Shown here piece by piece: positions 1 through 10,280 of a stretch of 64,000 nt of DNA; the stretch's first letter is position 1, and each line of letters begins with the position of its first letter. Source of the stretch: an uncultured Clostridia bacterium (GTDB lineage Bacteria > Bacillota > Clostridia > Christensenellales > Pumilibacteraceae); NCBI GenBank assembly GCA_934229275.1, contig CAKQDN010000003.1, positions 1-64,000 of the forward strand, in the 5' to 3' direction. The position numbers were made by a program, and so were the translations under genes. Under the pieces are notes generated by a model. The model was not told where the DNA came from. It did no database searches and was given only the letters and a program-made list of their open reading frames with translations.

Positions 1-664
1 GTTTTTCGGGCTTTTGCGTAGGGTGCGGCGTATTCTCGGGCATGGACCAGTACGGAACGGTTACGTCGTCCCAGAAGTTGGACGGGCAGGTGTAGCGGTA
101 CTTTTCGCCGTTTTCTTCCTTCCAGTCTTTGGGTACGCCGTCCTTGCGGTACGGAGCGACGACCTTTTTGCGCTGTTTTACCGCTTCGACGTCGAAATAG
201 TAGTCTTTCCCGACCGAAGCGAACCACACGTCCTCGGCTGCGTTTTTCCAGTTTTTAAGCGAGCCTCTGCCCTTTTCGCGCTGCCACGTTATGCGGTTGC
301 GAACGGTCATGTAGTCGGCGAGAACCGCGCCTATCGTGAGCGACGAAAACCAGTCGCAGCACACATACACCGACGCGTCTTTTTTGAGAAGCGGCAGCGT
401 TTTTTCCAGCCATGCGCGCGTGTAGCGTTCGTACTCGGAAAGCGACCTGCGCGAGAAACGCTCCTCGCCGAATATTTTGTTCATATTGTACGGCGGATCG
501 GCGATCATAAGATCGACAGACTGCGGCGGAATATCGTCCATGACTTCCATGCAGTCGCCGTTTATAACGCTGTCGTCCGACACGTACGAGCGAGGACACA
601 GCGCAAGATATTTCCGCTCCCGTTCCTCGCTAAGCGTTATCGTTTTGTTTTTTTCGGACTTCAT
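1..664 (-). CDS. DNA adenine methyltransferase, N-terminal part (cut by window edge)
   Basis: Transfers a methyl group from S-adenosylmethionine to adenine N6 in DNA. The visible 221 residues contain the catalytic motif DPPYN near residues 56-60, preceded by NGDCMEVM and followed by a region reading YVCCDWFS, and at the window edge the sequence HPTQKPEK, which in beta-class methylases comes shortly before the SAM-binding FxGxG motif. The C-terminus lies outside the window. The ATG at 664 sits 6 bases after the gyrA stop codon, so the gene is probably read from the gyrBA transcript. Whether it has a partner restriction enzyme or is solitary cannot be seen. The family call is firm; the recognition sequence is unknown. 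Confidence 0.88.
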   Translation of the reverse strand, partial: MKSEKNKTITLSEERERKYLALCPRSYVSDDSVINGDCMEVMDDIPPQSVDLMIADPPYNMNKIFGEERFSRRSLSEYERYTRAWLEKTLPLLKKDASVYVCCDWFSSLTIGAVLADYMTVRNRITWQREKGRGSLKNWKNAAEDVWFASVGKDYYFDVEAVKQRKKVVAPYRKDGVPKDWKEENGEKYRYTCPSNFWDDVTVPYWSMPENTPHPTQKPEK

Positions 665-670
665 CTGCCG

Positions 671-3292
671 TTATTCGACCTCGTCGGGACTATCCGGGTT
701 CACGGTTTCTCCCTCTTCGGGCGTTTCGTTTTCCTCTCCGGTTTGTCCGGGAATCGCGACGCTTTCGGGAGCCGGATTTTCGGCAAGGTCGGGCGTCTTC
801 TCAGCCTCGGCTTCGACCTCTTCTTCGTGAGCGGCAACGGCGACGCACACCACTCTTCCGTCCTCTTTAAGGCGCATTATGCGAACGCCTTTGGTCGAGC
901 GGGAAATGCGCGAAATTTCGCTTGCCGGCATGCGGATAATGATACCCGTGTTGGCGATAAGCATGACGTCGTCGCCGGGATCGACCAGTTTGAGGTTGAC
1001 TATTCTGCCGGTTTCGTCGCTGAATTTACCCGCTTTGCTGCCCTTTCCGGCGCGCGACTGAACGCGGTATTCGGTGATCGGACAACGTTTTCCGTATCCC
1101 AGTTCGGTTACCGTGAGAACGTCTTTAACGCTGTCCTTTTCGATGACCGCCATATCAACGACGTAATCGTCCTCGCCGTCGGTTTTGATGGAGCGCACGC
1201 CCGAGGACGTTCTGCCCATACTGCGCACGTCGCTCTCGTTGAAGCGGATGCACTTTCCGAACGCCGACGCAAGCATGACGTCGTCGCCTTCGGACACGCG
1301 GCTTACCGAAATGAGTTCGTCGCCCTCACGCAATACGATCGCTATTTTACCCACTTTTCGAATCGATTCGAATTCGGAAAGCGGCGTTTTCTTTATAAGT
1401 CCCTGACGGGTAGCCATGATAAGGCAGCCGTCCATATCCGAGCCTTCTTTTATCGGAATGACCGCGGTTACTCGTTCGTCGGGCAACAGTTGCAAAAGAT
1501 TGACTATCGCTCTTCCTCTTGCCGTTCTTTCGGCTTCGGGAACGAAGTACGCCTTTATGCGGTACACTTTACCTTTGTTGGTAAAAAACATAAGGTCGTC
1601 GTGCGTGCAGGTGACGAACATGTTTTCCACGAAGTCCTCTTCTTTGGGCTTGTGCGCGGTTATACCCGCTCCGCCGCGGTGCTGAGCCTTATACTCGGAC
1701 ACGGGCAGACGTTTTATATAGCCGAAGTGGGTCATGGAGATAACCACGTTTTCGCGCTCAATCAGGTCTGCCGCGTCGATTTCGTCGAAGTTTACGCATA
1801 TTTCCGTTCTTCTCTTGTCGCCGTATTTGTCGCGGATCTGAATGAGTTCGTCTTTGAGTACCTGACGCAGCATATCCTCGCTTGCGAGCAGTTTTTCGTA
1901 GTAGGCGATTTTATCCTGCAATTCCTTGTATTCGCCCTCGAGTTTTTCGCGGTCGAGTCCCTGAAGCGCTTTAAGGCGCATATCGAGTATTGCCTGCGTC
2001 TGCACTTCGTCCAAGCCGAATCGCTGCATAAGGCGTTCTTTCGCGTCGTCGTAGGACGTGCGGATGATGTGAATGACTTCGTCGATGTTGTCCTGCGCGA
2101 TGATGAGTCCTTCGAGAAGGTGAGCGCGCTCTCTCGCTTTGCCGAGGTCGTATTTGGTTCTGCGGATGATAAGGTCTTCCTGGAAGCGGATATATTCGTC
2201 CAGAATGTGGCGCAACGACAGTATTTTGGGCTGGCGCTGATTGTCCACGAGCGCGAGCATGATTATCGAAAAACTCGATTGAAGCGCGGTTTGCGCGAAC
2301 AGGTGATTGAGAACGACTTGCGGATTGGCGTCGCGTTTGAGTTCGATTACGACGCGCATACCGTTACGGTCGCTTTCCTCGCGCAGGTCGGAAATGCCTT
2401 CGAGGCGTTTTTCCTTGACCTGATCGGCGATGTTTTTGACAAGCTGACGTTTGTTTACCTGATACGGCAGTTCCGTGACGATAATTCTCGTGCGGTGGTC
2501 TTTGCCGTATTCTTCGAATTCGGTACGGGCGCGGACGATGATTTTGCCTCTGCCGGTCGCATACGCCTGACGGATGCCGGCTCTGCCCATGATAATGCCT
2601 TTCGTGGGGAAGTCCGGACCCTTGACGTGCTGCATGAGGTCCTCGAGCGTGGCGTCGGGATTATCGAGAATACACACGCACGCGTCGATGACTTCGCCGA
2701 GGTTGTGCGGCGGAATATTGGTTGCCATACCGACGGCGATACCCGACGATCCGTTTACCAGAAGGTTGGGGAATCTCGACGGCAGCACGAGCGGTTCTTT
2801 TCTCGATTCGTCGAAGTTGGGAATCCAGTCGACCGTGTTTTTTTCTATATCGCGCAACATTTCGTTGCAGATTTTGCTCATACGCGCTTCGGTGTAACGA
2901 TAAGCGGCAGGCGGATCTCCGTCCACCGAACCGAAGTTTCCGTGACCTTCGACCAGCATATAGCGCATGGAAAAGTCCTGCGCGAGTCTGACCATTGCGT
3001 CGTATACAGACGCGTCGCCGTGCGGATGATATCTGCCCAGAACGTCGCCGACGCAGGTAGCCGATTTTTTGAACGGTTTATCGCTGGTCAATCCGTCCTC
3101 GTACATAGCGTAGAGTATTCTTCTGTGAACGGGCTTCAAGCCGTCGCGGACGTCCGGCAGCGCTCTTCCGACGATGACCGACATCGCGTACTCGATATAA
3201 CTTCTTTCCATTTCCCCGACCAATTCGCTTTCGGTGATCACCTGATCGGGAAACGCGATGTCTTCGGGTTTATAATCTCTGTTATGTGCCAT
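671..3292 (-). CDS. gyrA: DNA gyrase subunit A
   Basis: Breakage-reunion subunit of DNA gyrase, which with GyrB introduces negative supercoils using ATP. The protein has 873 residues. The catalytic tyrosine is Y133 in AAYRYTE. The quinolone-resistance region reads HGDASVYD at residues 91-98, so Ala94 stands where E. coli has Ser83. The C-terminal beta-pinwheel carries a GyrA box of the form QHRGGAG, and the tail after about residue 820 is strongly acidic. Start ATG at 3292 follows CGGAG with good spacing, 11 bases after the gyrB stop codon, giving the operon gyrB-gyrA-methylase. Length and motifs fit a normal gyrase A rather than ParC. Confidence 0.98.
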   Translation of the reverse strand: MAHNRDYKPEDIAFPDQVITESELVGEMERSYIEYAMSVIVGRALPDVRDGLKPVHRRILYAMYEDGLTSDKPFKKSATCVGDVLGRYHPHGDASVYDAMVRLAQDFSMRYMLVEGHGNFGSVDGDPPAAYRYTEARMSKICNEMLRDIEKNTVDWIPNFDESRKEPLVLPSRFPNLLVNGSSGIAVGMATNIPPHNLGEVIDACVCILDNPDATLEDLMQHVKGPDFPTKGIIMGRAGIRQAYATGRGKIIVRARTEFEEYGKDHRTRIIVTELPYQVNKRQLVKNIADQVKEKRLEGISDLREESDRNGMRVVIELKRDANPQVVLNHLFAQTALQSSFSIIMLALVDNQRQPKILSLRHILDEYIRFQEDLIIRRTKYDLGKARERAHLLEGLIIAQDNIDEVIHIIRTSYDDAKERLMQRFGLDEVQTQAILDMRLKALQGLDREKLEGEYKELQDKIAYYEKLLASEDMLRQVLKDELIQIRDKYGDKRRTEICVNFDEIDAADLIERENVVISMTHFGYIKRLPVSEYKAQHRGGAGITAHKPKEEDFVENMFVTCTHDDLMFFTNKGKVYRIKAYFVPEAERTARGRAIVNLLQLLPDERVTAVIPIKEGSDMDGCLIMATRQGLIKKTPLSEFESIRKVGKIAIVLREGDELISVSRVSEGDDVMLASAFGKCIRFNESDVRSMGRTSSGVRSIKTDGEDDYVVDMAVIEKDSVKDVLTVTELGYGKRCPITEYRVQSRAGKGSKAGKFSDETGRIVNLKLVDPGDDVMLIANTGIIIRMPASEISRISRSTKGVRIMRLKEDGRVVCVAVAAHEEEVEAEAEKTPDLAENPAPESVAIPGQTGEENETPEEGETVNPDSPDEVE

Positions 3293-3303
3293 ATTTCACT
3301 CCG

Positions 3304-5271
<1,968 letters not shown>

Positions 5272-5318
5272 TCACGCGCGCGCACGCGCAAAAAAAACGA
5301 GTATGGTTATCCACGGAT

Positions 5319-5347
5319 ATTATATCATATTTCGTCGTTTTAGTGAA
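5319..5347 (-). promoter_or_regulatory. gyrB promoter
   Basis: On the minus strand a -35 hexamer TTCACT (5342-5347) is followed after exactly 17 bases by TATAAT (5319-5324), about 75 bases before the gyrB start. A single DnaA-box-like TTATCCACG (5307-5315) lies in the transcribed leader and matches the consensus at 8 of 9 bases; one copy alone says little. Confidence 0.75.
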
Positions 5348-5489
5348 GCGTTTTGCTCCGATTTTTTGCGGTTTTTTTGTCGGCAAACCGATTTCGACGC
5401 TTAAAATTCGCTCGTCACGCGTTTTTACCCGCTTTCTGCCCTTCCCCTACGCATACGGCAACAAACGAAAATTTCGCGTAAATTTCGTT

Positions 5490-6258
5490 ATCCCCGCTTT
5501 TCCTTACTTTTTTGAAAAAAAGTAAGACAAAAAACTTTTGAGTTAGAAACACGTTTGGTCAAAGTCGGTTTTTCTGCTTTGACCGTTTTTGCAGGGACAG
5601 GCGTCAGTTTACTTTTTGAAAAAAGTAAGACAAAAAACTTTAAGACAGGGGAGCGTTTGGGCAATGTGTGTTTTTCTGCTTTGATTATTTTTACAGAAAT
5701 AGGCAATATTATTTCTAAAATAATCGACCTTATTTAAAGGCCCCTTTTCGCAAAGGGGGCTGGCACCGCAGGTGACCGGGGGATCGATGGCTTGTGTTTT
5801 GTATCGGCGTATGTTAAAAACTTAACTTTCGGTTTACGGGAGGGGAGTCCCCTCCCCTACGATATAAGGTAATTAGTGCATGGCAAAACAAAATTATCCT
5901 ATTATTGTAGGGACAGGCGTCCGTGGGCTGTCCGATATAATTAAATTACCCTCTCCGTCGGCTGTCGCCGCCGCCTCTCCCGAAGTGAGAGGCTTTAAAT
6001 GTGCGCCTATCATACAACAACAAAAAAACAAGGTCGGTTTTTTCACTATACATAAGCAGAAAAACCAACCTTGTTTAATTATTCACTTAACTCAAAAGTT
6101 TTTTGCCCACTTTTTTACCAAAAAAGCATGGCGGACAGTCGGGGACGCCTGTCCCTACAAATTAGGTCATTAGTTGTTTATCCCAACAACCCCAACTCAA
6201 AAGTTTTTTGCCCACTTTTTTTCAAAAAGTGCGGTGCCTGTTTTTTCAAAAAAGCAGG
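5490..6258. repeat. Intergenic repeat block 1 (gyrB to thuA gap)
   Basis: This gap of about 1 kb holds no convincing gene. It is tiled by modules that recur in other gaps of the window. Module A (AACTCAAAAGTTTTTTGCC then ACTTTTTT-loop-AAAAAAGT) occurs at about 5503-5545 and 5608-5647 in inverted orientation and at 6089-6126 and 6194-6258 in direct orientation. Module B, a hairpin with arms AACAAGGT(C/T)GGTT and AACCAACCTTGTT, lies at 6027-6076. Module C (TTGTAGGGACAGGCGTCC) starts near 5907 and recurs inverted near 6127-6160. Module D (CCCTCTCCGTC to GAGAGGCTTTAAA) spans about 5949-5999. A GGGAGGGGAGTCCCCTCCCC palindrome (module F) lies near 5838-5860. The last module A copy ends one base before the thuA stop codon. 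Confidence 0.85.
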
Positions 6259-6993
6259 TTATTTTTTGATTTCGAAAACGCCTTCGGGGGGAGTGGGTCT
6301 GTGATCGGGCGCATAGGCTTCGATACGATTTTGCGGTTTAACGTATTCCGCAGCGTTATGCAGGAGCGTGCGCACCTTTTCGTTGTGATAGGTCGGATTG
6401 GTTTCGTGACCGCAGCGCAGATAGAACACCTTACCCATACCGCGCTTCCAGACGCAGCCGCTGCGCATGACTTCTCCGCCGCGGAACCAACTGATAAGCA
6501 CCAGTTCGTCGGGCGTGGGAACGTCGAAACTCTCGCCGTACGTTTCGTCGTGATCGATGTCGATATAAGGCGTGAGTCCCTTGACTATGGGATGATAGGG
6601 ATCGACCGCCCACATACGCTCGTTTTCGTTGTTTTCGCGCCAGATAAGGTTGCAACTCGTGCCCATGAGGCGTTTGAACGGCTTGCAGTGATGAGCCGAG
6701 TGCAGAACGATAAAGCCCATGCCCTTGTTGACCTGATCGGCTACGCGAGCGGCTATTTCATCGGCTACGCAACCGTGATACCAATGTCCCCACCAAACGA
6801 GAACGTCGGTCGCTTTCAACTCCTCTTCGGTAAGAACGAGTTCGCGCTTGTCGTCGTAAGTGTGAAGAACGGTTTCATATCCGAACGACGAGAACATCTC
6901 TTTGATGCACTCGCCCAGTCCTTCCGGGTACGCAGCCACGCCTTCCGGCGACGACATGCTTGCATTGTATTCGCATACAACGGTTATTTTCAT
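6259..6993 (-). CDS. ThuA-like glutamine-amidotransferase-fold protein
   Basis: 244 residues matching the ThuA (trehalose utilisation) family, a class I amidotransferase-like fold found beside sugar dehydrogenases. Typical features visible are TDVLVWWGHWYHG near residues 62-74, GMGFIVLHSAHH near 91-102, and the conserved ETYGE segment near 150. There is no signal peptide, so it is cytoplasmic. It lies just before a cluster of Gfo/Idh/MocA and sugar-isomerase genes in the same orientation, which fits a role in keto-sugar or sugar-acid metabolism. The exact reaction of this family is not settled. The start ATG at 6993 is preceded by AGGAGAAAATATT. The 3' end abuts a module A repeat. Confidence 0.85.
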   Translation of the reverse strand: MKITVVCEYNASMSSPEGVAAYPEGLGECIKEMFSSFGYETVLHTYDDKRELVLTEEELKATDVLVWWGHWYHGCVADEIAARVADQVNKGMGFIVLHSAHHCKPFKRLMGTSCNLIWRENNENERMWAVDPYHPIVKGLTPYIDIDHDETYGESFDVPTPDELVLISWFRGGEVMRSGCVWKRGMGKVFYLRCGHETNPTYHNEKVRTLLHNAAEYVKPQNRIEAYAPDHRPTPPEGVFEIKK

Positions 6994-7059
6994 AATATTT
7001 TCTCCTATTTTATCGTTTCTTTCGCATGAATCATACTCTTTTCGCGCGATTTTAGGGTA

Positions 7060-7358
7060 AAAACACCCTCTCCGTCGGCTGACGCCGCCACCTCTCCCGG
7101 AGGGCGAGGCTTTAAAGAAGTCGGTTTACGGTTGTTTTTTAATCTACGCCGATACAAAATTTCGGCAATTTCAATCCCTTCGACTTCTCGCTATCGCTCG
7201 ATGCCACCGCCCTTGCAAAGCAAAGGCGGCTTTAAAAGGTTGTGATTTTATAATTTGCGGGAGGGGAGACCCCTCCCCTACAGAAAGAGGTCAAAACTGC
7301 ACCTACCCAACTTTCCTAACTCAAAAGTTTTTTGCTTACTTTTTTTCAAAAAAGTAAG
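7060..7358. repeat. Intergenic repeat block 2
   Basis: Between the ThuA gene and the next gene lie module D (about 7060-7113), module E (CTTCTCGCTATCGCTCGATGCCACC to GGCGGCTTTAAA, about 7180-7235), module F (GGGAGGGGAGACCCCTCCCC, about 7258-7280) and module A (7318-7358). The order D-E-F-A resembles the other blocks. No gene is visible. The H elements follow directly at 7370. Confidence 0.85.
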
Positions 7359-7369
7359 GGCGAAAATTT

Positions 7370-7470
7370 GTGCAGATTCGGACAACAGGTAAGCGGCTCC
7401 GACGGGAGCGTGCTTGTTGCACATGACCGAGGAACCGACTTACACGTAGTCCGAAGATGTGCGAATTTTA
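7370..7470 (-). repeat. H element copy 1
   Basis: A 101-base unit almost identical to 7613-7713 (one difference, A versus G in the sequence after GCAC). Read on the plus strand it starts GTGCAGATTC and ends GAAGATGTGCGAATTTTA. It holds an inner hairpin GTGC-TTGTT-GCAC (7410-7422) and longer flanking arms AAGCGGCTCCG and CGAGGAACCGACTT that pair imperfectly. The orientation is given as minus because every copy of the family follows the 3' end of a minus-strand gene. Confidence 0.85.
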
Positions 7471-7490
7471 AGGGATTGACGGCGGAGAGT

Positions 7491-7582
7491 GGTGCATATC
7501 TGCACGGCTGGCGACAAAACCGAGGGCGCGTACTTGAAGTACGTAACCGAAGGTTGCAGTCGCACGTAGCGGAAAGATGCGT
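7491..7582 (-). repeat. H element copy 2
   Basis: A diverged copy between copies 1 and 3. It keeps the ends (GTGCATATCTGC, then CGTAGCGGAAAGATGCG) and the inner palindrome GTACTTGAAGTAC. Its outer arms (GCGACAAAACC with GGTTGCAGTCGC) differ from those of copy 1 yet still pair. Confidence 0.8.
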
Positions 7583-7612
7583 TACTCTTACGCTTATTTC
7601 GAGTAAAAATTT

Positions 7613-7713
7613 GTGCAGATTCGGACAACAGGTAAGCGGCTCCGACGGGAGCGTGCTTGTTGCACGTGACCGAGGAACCGACTTACACGTAGTCCGAAGA
7701 TGTGCGAATTTTA
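7613..7713 (-). repeat. H element copy 3
   Basis: Second near-perfect 101-base copy, 243 bases from copy 1. Its last three bases on the plus strand (TTA, 7711-7713) are the stop codon of the fused isomerase/dehydrogenase gene, so the element begins exactly where that gene ends. It may act as a transcript 3' end structure or terminator; this is inferred from position and hairpin shape. Confidence 0.85.
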
Positions 7714-9507
7714 ATCGAAATAGACGGGTTTACCGGTCTTCTCGGACTCATAAATCGCTTCCAAAATACGAGTTACGACGGCTGCCTGCTCGGGCTTGAC
7801 GTTGAGTTCTTCGCCGTCGAGAATTGCGGCGGAGAAGTTAGCGGCTTCGAGATCGGAAGGCTCGGATCCGCCGGCACCGGAGAAGAAAGCGACGCTTCCG
7901 GCATGGAAGTCGGGCTTCATGATGTACTGACGACCGTTCTTAACGCCGTTGATGCGCAGTCCGTCGAGCATATCGGCACCTGCTTTGTCGCCGCAAACGG
8001 TGGTAACCGCTTCGACGGGGTTAGCCATGTTGAGCGCCCAACTGCTCTTGAGATAGATGACGGCGCCGTTCTTCATGACGACAAAACCGAAAGCAGCGTC
8101 CTCGGCGGTGAAACGATCGACGTCCCAATCGCCCCAGGCATTGCCGGTCTGAGTGTTTTTATTGAGTTTGTGGAAGGTCTTGCCGACGCAGTAAGCAGGC
8201 TCGTAGTTGTTCATCATGTGAAGCGTGAGGTCGAGCGCATGCGTTCCGATATCGATAAGCGGACCGCCGCCCTGCTTTTCTTCGTCGATGAACACGCCCC
8301 AGGTGGGAACGGCTCTGCGGCGGATAGCGATTGCTTCGGCATAGTAAATGTCGCCGAATTCGCCGTCTTTAGCCATCTGTTTCATGTACATGCTGTCGGG
8401 ACGCCATCTGTTCTGATATCCGATAGTAAGCACTTTATTGTTCTTCTTTGCGGCTTCGATCATCTTCTGCGCTTCTTCGTACGAGGTAGCCATAGGCTTT
8501 TCGCACAGAACGTGCTTGCCGGCGTTGAGCGCGTCCACGGTGATGCGGCAATGCTCGGCGTTGTGAGTAAGCACGAGTACGGCGTCGATGGTCGGGTCTT
8601 TGAGCAGTTCTTTATAGTCGGTGTATACCGCGCTGTTTTCGTCGCCGAATTCTTTCTTGGCTTTTTCGGCACGTTCGGGAACGATGTCGCAGAACGCTAC
8701 CATTTTAGCGCGCGGATTTCTCTTTTCTGCGGGCATATGCTTGCCGTTTGCGATTCCGCCGCAACCGATTACGCCCAGACGCAGTATTTTTTCGGACATT
8801 TTTTTCATGTTTTCGTAACTCCTCTTCAAATATTCGGCAGGATCGCAGGGGAAGCCTTCCACTTCGAGAATGGCGAGTTTGATTCCCATTTCGTTGCCGA
8901 GAGCGAACACTTCTTCGAATCCGACGTCGCCTTCTCCGACAACGGGATTGATCGCTTCGTTGTTCTTGTCATACTCTTTAATGTGCAGGCAGTAGAGTTG
9001 TTTGCCGTACTGCTTCATCTTTTCGGTGGGCAGAAGTCCGGCGCGCTTTACCCAATAGGTGTCGATTTCGCTGTAGAAACCGGGGACGGCGTCAAGAAGT
9101 TCCTGCACTCTGTCGGTGCCGTCGGCATATTCCTGATTGTGGTTGTGATAGCCGAATACCACGCCGCGCTTGTCAAGTTCGGGCTTGATTTTCTTGATTT
9201 TTTCGACGATTTCGGGCAGTTTGTCCGCAAGATCTTCCTTGCTGACCCACGGAACGAACACGGACTTAATGCCGATGGTGTCGATGTAGTCGAGTTGATT
9301 TTCGATGTCGTTAAGTCCTATGTGAGCCGAAATGCCTTCGAGATTGTATTTGTCAAGAAGATTTTTCATCTCAACCGGCGTCATGCCGTAAAAGCCGGCG
9401 AATTCCACGCAGGAATAGCCTGCTTTGGATACCATTTTCAATACTTCTTCCACGCCCAGTTCCTTAATCTGGTTGCGAAGAGAATACAGTTGTACTCCTA
9501 ATTTCAT
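7711..9507 (-). CDS. Fused sugar-phosphate isomerase/epimerase and Gfo/Idh/MocA oxidoreductase
   Basis: 598 residues with two domains. Residues 1 to about 233 form a xylose-isomerase-like TIM barrel (GVQLYSL at the start, YHNHNQEY at 120-127, LHIKEYD at 174-180). Residues 241-598 form a Gfo/Idh/MocA NAD(P)-dependent dehydrogenase, with Rossmann motif GVIGCGGIA at 245-253 and the catalytic EKP motif in VLCEKPMATS. Such pairs of enzymes are usually separate neighbouring genes in inositol or sugar catabolism. At the junction lies an in-frame ATG (position 8808, Met234) with AGAGGAG ten bases before it, so the dehydrogenase may also be made alone (365 residues). No signal peptide. The substrate is unknown. 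Upstream is repeat block 3, downstream H copy 3. Confidence 0.9.
   Translation of the reverse strand: MKLGVQLYSLRNQIKELGVEEVLKMVSKAGYSCVEFAGFYGMTPVEMKNLLDKYNLEGISAHIGLNDIENQLDYIDTIGIKSVFVPWVSKEDLADKLPEIVEKIKKIKPELDKRGVVFGYHNHNQEYADGTDRVQELLDAVPGFYSEIDTYWVKRAGLLPTEKMKQYGKQLYCLHIKEYDKNNEAINPVVGEGDVGFEEVFALGNEMGIKLAILEVEGFPCDPAEYLKRSYENMKKMSEKILRLGVIGCGGIANGKHMPAEKRNPRAKMVAFCDIVPERAEKAKKEFGDENSAVYTDYKELLKDPTIDAVLVLTHNAEHCRITVDALNAGKHVLCEKPMATSYEEAQKMIEAAKKNNKVLTIGYQNRWRPDSMYMKQMAKDGEFGDIYYAEAIAIRRRAVPTWGVFIDEEKQGGGPLIDIGTHALDLTLHMMNNYEPAYCVGKTFHKLNKNTQTGNAWGDWDVDRFTAEDAAFGFVVMKNGAVIYLKSSWALNMANPVEAVTTVCGDKAGADMLDGLRINGVKNGRQYIMKPDFHAGSVAFFSGAGGSEPSDLEAANFSAAILDGEELNVKPEQAAVVTRILEAIYESEKTGKPVYFD
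8806..8825 (-). promoter_or_regulatory. Internal ribosome-binding site and ATG inside the fused gene
   Basis: On the minus strand AGAGGAG is followed after about ten bases by ATG (8806-8808), in frame, just before the dehydrogenase domain. It looks like the retained start of a formerly separate gene. Use of this start is inferred, not shown. Confidence 0.5.
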
Positions 9508-9594
9508 GATTTATACTTCCTTTTATTTTTTGTTTTTTAAGGTTTTATACGACGATATAAGGTCGGTTTGTGCGTCTGCCACATATTGACGGAA

Positions 9595-9975
9595 ATTACA
9601 GTTACCCTCTCCGTCACGGCAGAGCCGTGCCACCTCTCCCGGAGTGAGAGGCTTTAAATAAGGTCAATTTCAACGCGCCAAAGTTTGGTCTACTTTGTAG
9701 GGGAGGGGTTCCCCCTCCCGATAATAATCCCTCCGACTTCTCGCTATCGCTCGAAGCCACCTCCCTTGCAAAGCAAAGGCGGCTTTAAAGCGGTTGTGAT
9801 TTTATAGTTTGCGGGAGGGGAGACCCCTCCCCTACGATATAAGGCTATGAGTGCAAAGTTACACGATATTATCCTTATTGTAGGGACAGGGCGCTACCGA
9901 CTGTCCGAATTTATTAAATTACCCTCTCCGTCACGGCAGAGCCGTGCCACCTCTCCCGGAGTGAGAGGCTTTAAA
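9595..9975. repeat. Intergenic repeat block 3
   Basis: Tiled by module D (about 9602-9658 and 9921-9975), module E (about 9727-9790), module F (about 9690-9720 and 9813-9835) and module C (about 9881-9905). No gene is visible. The sequence GATATAAGGCTATGAGTGC before module C recurs with small changes at 5862 and 43213, which shows that whole module strings, not just single modules, have been copied. Confidence 0.85.
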
Positions 9976-9993
9976 GCGGTTACGATGTGCCGT

Positions 9994-10191
9994 TTCACCG
10001 GCTTAAAATGCGAAGAATGATGCAGGTTCGGGCAACCGGCGAGGTTCACCGGCTTAAAATGCGAAGAATGATGCAGGTTCGGGCAACAGGCGAATTAAAC
10101 CCAACGTCAAAGAGTGGTGCAGATTTCCGCAACAGGCGAGTCTCAACGGCTTAAAATGCGAAGAATGATGCAGGTTCGGGCAACAGGTGAT
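9994..10191 (-). repeat. Three direct repeats of about 48 bases related to the H element end
   Basis: The string CGGCTTAAAATGCGAAGAATG followed by ATGCAGGTTCGGGCAAC occurs three times (about 9994-10042, 10045-10093, 10141-10191), with one variant segment between units 2 and 3 (GTGCAGATTTCCGCAACAGGCGAG). These are the outer ends of H elements without the central hairpin, as if centres had been deleted or the ends joined by recombination. Confidence 0.75.
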
Positions 10192-10260
10192 TTTTCAAGG
10201 CAAGAGCGTGCTTGCTGCACGTGACTGCCGCGAAAATATCGCACGTAGCCCGAAGATGCG
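10168..10260 (-). repeat. H element copy 4
   Basis: Complete H copy: GATGCAGG start, inner hairpin GTGC-TTGCT-GCAC, flanking arms GATTTTTCAAGGCA and TGCCGCGAAAATATC, end CGTAGCCCGAAGATGCG. It lies about 20 bases downstream of the stop codon of the isomerase gene at 10281. Confidence 0.8.
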
Positions 10261-10280
10261 TTATTATTCACATTTTAAGG

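Noticed and set aside
5307..5315. DnaA box near gyrB as a sign of oriC
   Set aside because: A single 8-of-9 match with no cluster, no AT-rich unwinding region and no dnaA or dnaN gene.
5880..6304. Small open frames in repeat blocks (for example 5880-6173, 13441-13671, 43257-43568)
   Set aside because: They are translations of the repeat modules, lack ribosome sites and recur with frameshifts between blocks.
7370..7713. Possible CRISPR array from the near-identical 101-base units
   Set aside because: Units are too long and only two are identical; the spacing sequence is itself a diverged copy, and no cas gene is present.
7702..9501. Plus-strand open frame of 599 codons opposite the fused dehydrogenase gene
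   Set aside because: Antisense shadow of a well-supported protein; similar long shadows occur opposite glpA, the flavoprotein and the pst genes.
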